Assembly: GCA_934487205.1 (NCBI GenBank)
Contig: CAKSRS010000027.1
Location: 1-32,603 of the forward strand
Source of the DNA: an uncultured Clostridia bacterium
GTDB lineage: Bacteria > Bacillota > Clostridia > UBA1381
DNA: 32,603 nt
Reading direction: 5' to 3'
The notes under the pieces were generated by a model. The model did not search any database. It was not told the origin of the DNA and saw nothing but the letters and a program-made list of their open reading frames with translations. The position numbers were made by a program, and so were the translations under genes. Each line of letters begins with the position of its first letter. Position 1 is the first letter of the stretch. Shown here piece by piece: positions 1-7,200 of the stretch.

Positions 1-178
1 AATATTATCGGCTGTCGTTGTAGTGCTGACTTCTGCAGTAATCGGCTCCGTGACTTCAATACCAAATGGCTGCAAACAGTGGTGATAAATTTTGTTATGG
101 CTCTGCTGCCGCTGCAGATATTTTTTGGTCGGTCCGATTTGCCGGCGTATTTTTAGAAGTATTTTCAAACAATCATAA
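1..178 (+). pseudogene. DUF2798-like membrane protein remnant, frameshifted and truncated by the window edge
   Basis: Reading frame 2 from base 2 gives a hydrophobic segment (ILSAVVVVLTSAVIGSVTSI). Frame 1 from about 58 gives NTKWLQTVVINFVMALLPLQ, and frame 2 again from 128 gives VGPICRRIFRSIFKQS before a TAA at 176-178. Joined, these pieces resemble the C-terminal half of DUF2798 proteins: a last membrane helix followed by a VGP..R.IFR tail. No single frame is open across the region. The shifts fall near 58-66 and near 105-128, the second close to a repeated ctgctgccgctg and a run of six T. The N-terminal part lies outside the window. Either the gene is decayed or the sequence holds two indel errors. 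The family assignment is from memory of its motifs and is moderately sure. Confidence 0.5.
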
Positions 179-189
179 ATATGCTTTAA

Positions 190-219
190 GGCAACCTGTG
201 CGGGTTGTCTTTTTCTTTT
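190..219 (+). terminator. Intrinsic terminator after the DUF2798 remnant
   Basis: GGCAACC (190-196) pairs with GGTTGTC (203-209), with one G-U pair and a 6-nt loop, and is followed by a T-rich run. It lies 11 bp after the remnant's stop codon and separates it from the recombinase gene. Confidence 0.7.
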
Positions 220-338
220 GGGAAATTTGCGGGTGAATGGTGTATAATGAATTTTATCAGAGCAATTCTGTGTGAAAACAGTGTAAAAGCCGAGCGGTTG
301 TTATGATTATTTTATGGTAAAACGATGGAGGTTTAGTT

Positions 339-941
339 ATGGAAATATACGGATATGTGAGGGTATCAAGCACGGACCAAAACGAGGACAGACAAATGCT
401 TGCACTCGGCAAACAGAATATTGCAGAAAAAAATATATACATCGACAAGTTATCGGGACAAGATTTTAACCGACCGGCGTATAAAAAACTAATAAAAAAG
501 CTGAAAAGCGGAGATTTGCTCTATATCCTCTCAATTGACCGTCTGGGGCGAAACTATGAGGAAATTCAAAATCAATGGCGGGTGCTGACAAAGGAAATCG
601 GCGCGGATATATGCGTTATGGATATGCCGCTTTTGGACACAAGGCAGGGCAAGGATTTAATGGGAACATTTATAGCGGATTTGGTACTTCAGATATTGTC
701 TTTCGTGGCGCAGAACGAGAGAGAAAATATAAGAAAAAGACAGCGGCAGGGAATAGCCGCCGCAAAAGCAAAGGGCGTGCGTTTCGGCAGACCGGAAAAG
801 GGACTGCCGCCGGATTTTATATCACTCATAAATGAGTGGGAAAAGAAGAAAATTACACTCAGCGAAATCCTTAAAATATGCGAAATAAGTGAATCTACCT
901 TTTATCGCAGACTTCGTGAATATCGGATAAAGAAAGAATGA
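339..941 (+). CDS. Small serine recombinase (resolvase/invertase family)
   Basis: A 200-residue site-specific DNA recombinase. The N-terminal catalytic domain (about residues 3-140) opens with YGYVRVSSTDQN, where Ser10 is the expected nucleophile and Arg8 sits beside it. DRLGR at residues 67-71 supplies the active-site arginines. Residues 110-140 form the long helix with the QNERENIRKRQRQGI signature. A helix-turn-helix (about 172-195) binds DNA at the C-terminus. The length suits resolvases and DNA invertases, not large serine integrases. GGAGG at 327-331 precedes the ATG. A TATAAT at 243-248 could be its -10 box, but I see no good -35. Its stop codon lies inside the first of two inverted 24-bp near-palindromes, which suggests that it acts on those sites. 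Invertase rather than resolvase function is inferred from the orientation of those sites. Confidence 0.93.
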   Translation: MEIYGYVRVSSTDQNEDRQMLALGKQNIAEKNIYIDKLSGQDFNRPAYKKLIKKLKSGDLLYILSIDRLGRNYEEIQNQWRVLTKEIGADICVMDMPLLDTRQGKDLMGTFIADLVLQILSFVAQNERENIRKRQRQGIAAAKAKGVRFGRPEKGLPPDFISLINEWEKKKITLSEILKICEISESTFYRRLREYRIKKE

Positions 942-970
942 CTGTCAAAAGGTGTACCTTTTGACAGTCA
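939..970. repeat. Candidate recombinase crossover site 1 (perfect palindrome, central GT)
   Basis: Two perfect 15-bp arms (939-953 and 956-970) flank the dinucleotide GT at 954-955. The 24-bp core (943-966) has the arm TGTCAAAAGGT, then GT, then the complementary arm. The left end is the TGA stop of the recombinase. The same core occurs in inverted orientation at 1091-1114. Paired half-sites around a 2-bp asymmetric centre are the typical layout for serine recombinase crossover sites. TTTTAC follows, so the RNA could also act as a terminator hairpin for the recombinase gene. Confidence 0.75.
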
Positions 971-1114
971 TTTTACTACCTATAAATTATAGCATATATT
1001 ATTTTAAAAAGCAATGGTTTTTGAGGAATTTTGTATAAATAGACGAATTTTTTTTGCTTTTTATTTCTTTTTTGACTTAAAGAGGGGCATTGTCAAAAGG
1101 TACACCTTTTGACA
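943..1114. other. Candidate invertible promoter segment
   Basis: This AT-rich stretch lies between the recombinase and the SPFH operon and has no gene of its own. It is bounded by two identical 24-bp sites in inverted orientation; crossover at their centres (954/955 and 1102/1103) would flip 148 bp. It contains one convincing promoter (986-1014, minus strand), which now points toward the recombinase. Inversion would move the -35 to about 1043-1048 and the -10 to about 1066-1071 on the plus strand, giving an RNA leader of about 205 nt to the ATG at 1283. The layout resembles invertible promoters of gut bacteria controlled by serine invertases. Actual inversion is inferred, not shown. Confidence 0.6.
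986..1014 (-). promoter_or_regulatory. Sigma-A type promoter inside the candidate invertible segment
   Basis: On the minus strand TTGCTT (1014-1009) is followed by a 17-bp spacer and a perfect TATAAT (991-986). The bases TGC just before the -10 make an extended -10 element. Transcription would start near 979 and run through site 1 into the antisense strand of the recombinase 3' end. No comparable plus-strand promoter is visible in the segment. Confidence 0.7.
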
Positions 1115-1116
1115 AT
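1089..1116. repeat. Candidate recombinase crossover site 2 (palindrome, central AC)
   Basis: Perfect 13-bp arms (1089-1101 and 1104-1116) flank AC at 1102-1103. The 24-bp core (1091-1114) is the exact reverse complement of the core of site 1, so the two sites are inverted relative to each other. No T-run follows on either strand, so this copy is not explained as a terminator. To its right, 1117-1282 holds an isolated TATAAT at 1202-1207 without a recognisable -35 and nothing else that I can support. Confidence 0.75.
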
Positions 1117-1282
1117 AGTGTGGTTGAAAATTTTTAGCATATAAGTCACAAAAATTTATCGTCATAAAACAATGAATAAGCCTTTATATCAAGGTGTGCA
1201 GTATAATGTTTGTAATATTGCAGTTTGAATATAGCTTATTATATGTTTTTGGCGAAATATACTTATGAAAGTAGGAGCGATT

Positions 1283-2500
1283 ATGGCGTTAATAGATGTT
1301 GTAAAATATGACGGTACACCGAATGTGTTTGCTTGGAAATATCCAAATTGTGAATTAGGAACGTGGACACAATTAATAGTAAATGAAACACAGGAAGCTG
1401 TTTTATATAAAGGCGGACAGTCTTTGGATTTGTTTGGTCCGGGCAGACACACGCTAAGCACCGCAAATATTCCACTTTTAAGCAAGCTTATAAATTTGCC
1501 GTTCGGCGGCAAATCACCTTTTACGGCTGAGGTGTGGTATGTAAATAAAGTCAATGCTTTGGATATAAAATGGGGAACGCCCACACCAATTCAACTGCAA
1601 GACCCCAAATATAATGTTTTTATTCCAATACGTGCCTTTGGACAGTTTGGAATAAAAATAAAGGACACAAAAATGTTTTTGAACAGATTGGTCGGAACAC
1701 TACCCACATTTCAAACCGAAGAAATTCTCAAATACTTTCGAGGAGTATATCTAACAAAGGTAAAAGATGACATTTCCGGTTATCTGATAAAAAAAAGAAT
1801 TTCCGTTTTAGAAATAAACGCATATATAAGCGAAATCTCTGAAAATCTGAAAGAAAGAATTGCCCCGACATTTGATAAATTCGGCATAGAGCTTGTTAAT
1901 TTCTATGTTAACGATATCAGTGTTCCGGAAAATGACGATGCCGTTACAAAACTAAAAAAAGCACTTGCAAAAAGAGCTGAAATGGATATTGTCGGTTACA
2001 ATTATACGCAAGAACGTTCATTTGACACGATTGAGAGTGCCGCGAAAAACGAGAGTTCAAATTCGGCACAATTTATGGGTGCAGGAATAGGGCTCGGCAT
2101 GGGTTTAGGTATTGGTGGAAATATGGGGCAAGCATTTGGAAATGCAGCAAGTAATATAAATACAGTTCCAACAAAAGAATGTCCACATTGTAAAAAACAA
2201 ATCGGCGTAGATTTTAAGTTTTGTCCCGAATGCGGAAAGGACACTGTTGCACGAACAGAAACTCCGTGCCCTAAGTGCGGAGCATTAAATCCAGACGGCA
2301 CAAAGTATTGCAGTTCCTGCGGAGCGCTTATGGCAAAGGTTTGTGCCAAATGCGGTGCAACATTGACTAATGAAGAAAAATTTTGCCATAATTGCGGTAC
2401 GCCAACCATAAAAAAATGTGTATGTGGGAAAGAATTATCTGATGGCTTGAAATTCTGTCCTGAATGTGGAAGAAGGGTTGAAGGTGACGAAAATGAATAA
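1283..2500 (+). CDS. SPFH-domain protein with four C-terminal zinc ribbons (YdjI / virion-core-like)
   Basis: A 405-residue protein. Residues about 10-230 match the SPFH 'virion core protein-like' family that includes Bacillus YdjI, a group linked to membrane stress proteins. A glycine-rich stretch follows (about 263-290). Then come four zinc ribbons with cysteines at about 300/303/314/317, 329/332/343/346, 354/357/368/371 and 379/381/392/395. The last has CxC in place of CxxC. There is no signal peptide or clear membrane helix. I chose the ATG at 1283 because AGGAG (1273-1277) is well spaced before it; the upstream ATG at 1265 has no such site. It is the first gene of a four-gene AT-rich operon and overlaps the next gene. 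It is probably a membrane-associated scaffold; its ligand is unknown. Its expression may depend on the orientation of the upstream segment. Confidence 0.85.
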   Translation: MALIDVVKYDGTPNVFAWKYPNCELGTWTQLIVNETQEAVLYKGGQSLDLFGPGRHTLSTANIPLLSKLINLPFGGKSPFTAEVWYVNKVNALDIKWGTPTPIQLQDPKYNVFIPIRAFGQFGIKIKDTKMFLNRLVGTLPTFQTEEILKYFRGVYLTKVKDDISGYLIKKRISVLEINAYISEISENLKERIAPTFDKFGIELVNFYVNDISVPENDDAVTKLKKALAKRAEMDIVGYNYTQERSFDTIESAAKNESSNSAQFMGAGIGLGMGLGIGGNMGQAFGNAASNINTVPTKECPHCKKQIGVDFKFCPECGKDTVARTETPCPKCGALNPDGTKYCSSCGALMAKVCAKCGATLTNEEKFCHNCGTPTIKKCVCGKELSDGLKFCPECGRRVEGDENE

Positions 2501-2939
2501 GGGGATTAGAACAAGTTTAATTATTTTTTTGACGCTGGTAATTGTCATACTTGTGGGCTTTTTCTTGCTTGATTTTGAATACAGCACAATTAATATTTCA
2601 GCACTTTGTTTTTTGGAATTATCTTTATTGGTGTCTATGCTCAGTACAATATCATTGGTGCGGAGAAAAAAAGATAAAGACACATTATATTACAACGCAG
2701 GAATCGGCGGCATAACAGCAATATATCAGATTGCTGTTATTATAAGTGTTGTGATTTCAAAAATATTTGAAGATAATATTAAAGGGTTTATATTTCTGCA
2801 AATCGTGATAAATGCTTTGATGTTCGTCGTCTGCACGCTTATTATTACTGCATCAACATACATAAACAAGAGTAATAAAAAAACTTTGGAAAAACAAGAA
2901 AATGGTGAATACAATAAGCCAAAACGTGGCGGATTTTAA
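2493..2939 (+). CDS. Small membrane protein, function unknown
   Basis: A 148-residue protein with about four predicted membrane helices (roughly residues 7-27, 32-55, 70-95 and 100-125). It ends in a charged, lysine-rich cytoplasmic tail. I do not recognise a family. The ATG at 2493 overlaps the stop of the SPFH gene (ATGAATAA) and has AAGGTG about 6 nt upstream; a GTG at 2466 is a possible but less likely start. The overlap points to translational coupling with the SPFH gene, so this could be its membrane partner (inference). Confidence 0.7.
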   Translation: MNKGIRTSLIIFLTLVIVILVGFFLLDFEYSTINISALCFLELSLLVSMLSTISLVRRKKDKDTLYYNAGIGGITAIYQIAVIISVVISKIFEDNIKGFIFLQIVINALMFVVCTLIITASTYINKSNKKTLEKQENGEYNKPKRGGF

Positions 2940-2957
2940 GAAAGGGGAAGTTTTCAT

Positions 2958-3545
2958 ATGGTTGATTTTAAGAAATTATTAAACATAAAAGAAAAAAGCG
3001 CTGATGATTTGGCAAGAGAAAGATTAGAAAAAGCAACAGGCAACAGCGGTTGGGTAGGTGGCATAAGCGGCTGTGCCCTTGCTCTTATATTTACTTTTCC
3101 AATATTTTTAGTGGTCGAAAATCCATTTACTAAAACTATACTAGGTCTTTCTACCGTTCTTTTGACTGCAGCGATTGCTTTTTTTGTAATAATGCAAGTT
3201 AAACAGAAAAATGCAATGAAAAGCATATTGGAAGATTTTTTAGCAGGCGAACGTGATATTGCAAACATAGCAACACACATTAGTGCGAATGTCCAATACA
3301 CCGTAAAACTTATTCAAACTATGATGGCAAAAAAAATTATTATTGATGCTAATATAGACAGAACAAACAATGTAATTGTTGACAGCAAAAAAACAAATTG
3401 TTCACCCGATAATATAGGAAAAATCATAATTTGTACGGGCTGCGGTGCAAAGAATACATTTACAGGCAAAGTGGGACAAAGATGTGAATATTGTGGTGCG
3501 GTGATAAGTGAGGAAATGATAAATGAAAACAACCGAAATTTATAA
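2958..3545 (+). CDS. Membrane protein with C-terminal zinc ribbon
   Basis: A 195-residue protein. The N-terminal 30 residues are charged. Two membrane helices follow at about residues 33-53 and 60-82, then a soluble helical region. The C-terminal zinc ribbon (about 159-180) has CTGCGAKN and CEYCGAV. The family is not recognised, but a zinc ribbon is shared with the SPFH protein two genes upstream, which supports a common complex or ancestry of parts (inference). AAGGGGAAG precedes the ATG at 2958. The 3' end overlaps the DUF1643 gene by 23 nt, so the four genes are probably transcribed together. Confidence 0.7.
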   Translation: MVDFKKLLNIKEKSADDLARERLEKATGNSGWVGGISGCALALIFTFPIFLVVENPFTKTILGLSTVLLTAAIAFFVIMQVKQKNAMKSILEDFLAGERDIANIATHISANVQYTVKLIQTMMAKKIIIDANIDRTNNVIVDSKKTNCSPDNIGKIIICTGCGAKNTFTGKVGQRCEYCGAVISEEMINENNRNL

Positions 3546-4068
3546 CAATTTGATATACAAAACAAATACTGATGATTCTGCAAGATATATCTTAGGAAAA
3601 TATAATGACAATCCTCTTGTGTTTTTTGGCATAAACCCGAGCACGGCTACAATAAATGAAAATGACAACACTATTTCCGTTATAGAAAAAATCTCTCGGA
3701 AATTCGGGTATGACGGATATATTATGCTTAATTTATGCCCTGTCAGAGCAACAAAAATAAGTGATGATTTTATGAAAACATATTGCGAAAAAGAGATACT
3801 TATAAACTTGGAATACGCAAAGAGTGTTATTAAAAACGGTCAAAATGTTGTTGCCGCATGGGGTGGTCATATAACTGACAGGGACTATTTTTTGCAATCA
3901 CTCATAGAAATAAACAAGGTTGTTAACGCTGCAAATGCCAAATGGGTATGTCTGTCAAAAACAAAATACGGGCATCCTCACCATCCGACACGAATAGCGT
4001 ATTCAAAAATGGATTTAATGCCATTTGATATGGAATCTTACATAAACCTGTTAAATAGCAAACTGTAA
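3523..4068 (+). CDS. DUF1643 family protein
   Basis: A 181-residue soluble protein with the DUF1643 signature GINPSTA at residues 36-42, followed by an N..D dyad, then NLCPVRA (about 71-77), an AAWGG motif (about 113) and a C-terminal HPHHPTR motif. The biochemical role of the family is not known to me; the conserved Asn, Asp and His residues would suit an enzyme or nucleotide binding. It starts inside the 3' end of the upstream zinc-ribbon membrane protein gene with GAGGA upstream of its ATG, and a strong terminator ends the operon 12 bp after its stop. Codon choice is AT-rich like its three upstream neighbours. Confidence 0.8.
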   Translation: MKTTEIYNNLIYKTNTDDSARYILGKYNDNPLVFFGINPSTATINENDNTISVIEKISRKFGYDGYIMLNLCPVRATKISDDFMKTYCEKEILINLEYAKSVIKNGQNVVAAWGGHITDRDYFLQSLIEINKVVNAANAKWVCLSKTKYGHPHHPTRIAYSKMDLMPFDMESYINLLNSKL

Positions 4069-4080
4069 ATACTTATATCG

Positions 4081-4117
4081 GAGCAATTAGTCTTAACGGA
4101 TTAGTTGCTCTTTTTAT
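4081..4117 (+). terminator. Intrinsic terminator of the SPFH operon
   Basis: GAGCAATTAGTC (4081-4092) pairs with GATTAGTTGCTC (4099-4110) over 12 bp, including G-U pairs, with a TTAACG loop, followed by TTTTTAT. Confidence 0.9.
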
Positions 4118-4189
4118 ATCCGAATGCAGAAAAACAGCACGTTATTGCCGATGTTTCATTAATATTTTTGGTAAATTTTACCTAAACGG

Positions 4190-4219
4190 TTGATTTCTTA
4201 CATTAACATATGATAAAAT
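4190..4219 (+). promoter_or_regulatory. Possible promoter of the large secreted protein gene
   Basis: TTGATT (4190-4195), an 18-bp spacer and TAAAAT (4214-4219) lie 33 bp before the start codon. An overlapping TATGAT at 4209 is an alternative -10. The match is fair only. GAGAGGGG at about 4238-4245 is the ribosome binding site. Confidence 0.4.
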
Positions 4220-4252
4220 AATGTTAAAAGAACAACGAGAGGGGATATAAAG

Positions 4253-7200
4253 ATGAACAGGTATTTAAAACAAATATGCGTGCTGATTGTTTTTGCGCTC
4301 ATTACGCTGAATATTCCCGTATATGCAGTGGTTGATAAGGAAGCATACACGGATAATTCCGAGAGCGAGACGGTCGTATATATTATAAGTGATTCTTTAA
4401 ATGAGGACGGAATTACATTTGAGTTTACTGACGACAGCAGCGGGGAGGCGTATTTGTGTATTCAATCAGAGGAAAGCGGTGAATGTGTATTACGCGACCC
4501 CATAAATATTCAAGGCGGAACAATGACGGTGCCGTTTTCTGTTCCGTCGGGAAAATACAGAATATACCTTGAGGACGCAAACAGCGGCAAAGTTTTGTGG
4601 GAAACGTATAAATACTGCTACAAAATGTCGGATTATTTTAAAATAGAGAAGAAATTCGGCAGATGGATGGTTTGCGGCGAAAGAGCCGAAGATATGCCGT
4701 GGGAATGTGAAATCCTGTTTTATAGCGGTAGTGAAGTAGCAGCTACAGAATATGTGGATTTTTATTACAACGGAAGAAATGCAATTTTTTGCCCTTTTTG
4801 GCTTAATGGAAACATCACAGTAGTGGCAAAGAATTGTGATTGGACATATACTATCGGTACGTTTGATGCTGACGAGAACGGTAAAAACAGTTCGATAGAT
4901 TATTTTTATGATGAAATAGAACGGACACTCCGCGTTAATGGAACAGACTATGATAATAGTGTGCAAGTTAACCTGAGCCTGCGAGAAGATTCAACCGAGG
5001 CCTGTATATGGGAGGATAACTTCTATATACAACAGGATGAACATTTTTCGCGTGATATCGATATGTCGTCTTATCCGGAGGGTAATTATAGTTTATGTTT
5101 GGACGGTGCACAGATAGGCACCATTGAACACAAAAATCCGGTTTGTCTGAGCAATATGAAAGTGCAGCTTGCCGCGATGCAGATTAAAATTGATGGATGC
5201 TCCGACAGAAATGGCTATGCGTCGCTGTATTTTATTCCCGTTGACGGAGGAACTACGGAAAAGCTGACATTTGGTATGAATGAGGGTGAGTTTTCACAGT
5301 ATGAAATGATACCCAATAGCATAAACGGAAGATATTATGTCAGCACGTCGGAAAATGTATATGAAACGGACAGTATATGCGGTATGATAGAATGGCATTC
5401 GCCGACATATAATGTAAGCGACCTAAAAACGCAAATTAAAAACGGTATTCTGACGGTAACCGGCACGGCGGGAAGCGGAACAGACATATATCTGACATTG
5501 TATGATGAAAACTCGGAAAAACTTTACGGCACAGTATTTTATACGGGTGACGGGACAATTAACAAGTCGTTTTACGTCGGAAATATCGGTGACGGCGAAA
5601 CGGGAAAATATAAAGTCATTATGAATTATAATACCGATGACAGCACTTTGTACACAGCGGAAAATGATACCGAATTTCCGCCCGATGTCAATGCGTCTAT
5701 GCTTGAAGGGGGCGAGGTGCATATATCCGGCGAAATATCGCCGATTAATGATGAGGAGAATGAAAATGCCGCACAGCTTGAAGATTATAAAGGTAATGTA
5801 ATTGCTGTGAGCGGTGATGAAAGCGGCAGAATAACGGGACAGCTGTATTCGGATGGAAAGGTTGATATTTCTGCAAATCTCAGCGGTTTGACTCCGGGAA
5901 CGTATTGCGTCACGGCGGGCGGAACAGAATTTTGGCGCATCGAAATCCCAGACTTTTACACTGTAAAGGCAAGGGCGGAGAACGATTACGACAGGTTAAA
6001 CATAAGCGATTTACCGAACAGATTCATCAATGTTACACAGCACGATTTTCGCAACATCATCATGGAATACACATTAAAAACGGAATATGACGGCACCGGT
6101 AAGATTGAGATTATAAATCCGCAGCACGGCGCGCCGTATTACATCAGCATTGGCGGCTCGGAGGAGTCGATAATGCTATATGCCAACCAAAGCAACGTAT
6201 GGGATTTCAGTTTGTTTAAGATATACAGAACAGCCGATGATATCATCAAAATAAAGATGAAACCGCTGTCGTCTGGGTATATGGGGCTGTATGGCAGAAA
6301 CGGCGATGAATACATGGCAATACGTGAAGGCTATATCAACGCAAATGATGTGTATGAATATGAAACATCGGCATGGGGAATTGATGAAATTCTGCGTGAT
6401 GATAACTCATGTTTTGTTTTTGCGAAATACAGCGATGATATTAATAAGCTTAATAGCCTGTTTGAGGCGGTGAACGGCGGAAACAGCGACGCCGTTTCTG
6501 AAATGCTTAACGAGATTTCGGACAGAGGATATTTTCCGCGGCTGAACGAGATAGGCGCAAAACGTGTTGCGCCGTATCTGGTGAACAGCAAATGTGCAAG
6601 CGTTGAGGAAGTAAATGCGATTATCGGCGCGCTGCAGATAAGCGATGCAGGCGGATATTCGTCCGATGCAGAACCGTACGATAATTTATTTGACGGTGCG
6701 GGAAATGAACAGCGGGAGATTTTTAATGATTTCGGCGAAAAATATCTGTCCGCCACTTCTGCGGAATTAAAGACAAACATTGACGATATGCGCGCAAGTA
6801 TTTGCGAGCAGCTGCTGCTGACAGCAATTGCAAAGGCATATGAGTATGCTAAAATCTGCGAAATTTTGCAAAAATACGCGGTGTATATAGGCTGTGAACG
6901 ATATTGGGCGGACGGTAAATACAGAGACGAGATATGTTCGGCAGTATCAAAGAAGGAATTTAAAACACTTGCGGATCTTTGCAGTTTTATAAAAATGACA
7001 TATCTGGAACACCAACAATCGTCGTCTGGCAGCAGCGGCGGTGGTAGCAGTAGCGGCGGCGGAGTCGGGCTTGATTCACGGCTGTTTCAAAGGCTGAAAT
7101 ATGAAATTGCGGACGGCAAGGCGGTAATAACCGGAATTACGCCTGAGTCCGACGGCACGATTGACAGCAGTATCGCAATTCCCAAGGAATTGGGCGGCGC

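Noticed and set aside
961..966. TTGACA within the repeat arms as -35 boxes of outward or inward promoters
   Set aside because: Each arm contains TTGACA on one strand, but no fair -10 lies 16-18 bp downstream for any of the four possible directions.
939..1116. Both palindromes as ordinary terminators or as a resolvase res site
   Set aside because: Site 1 has a short T-run on the plus strand, but site 2 has none on either strand. Resolvase res sites usually hold several unequal subsites close together, and no transposase is present. Identical cores with reverse-complement centres fit inversion better.
6331..6780. Open frame on the minus strand within the large secreted-protein gene
   Set aside because: It has no ribosome site and no recognisable domain, and the plus-strand frame is continuous with clear domains.
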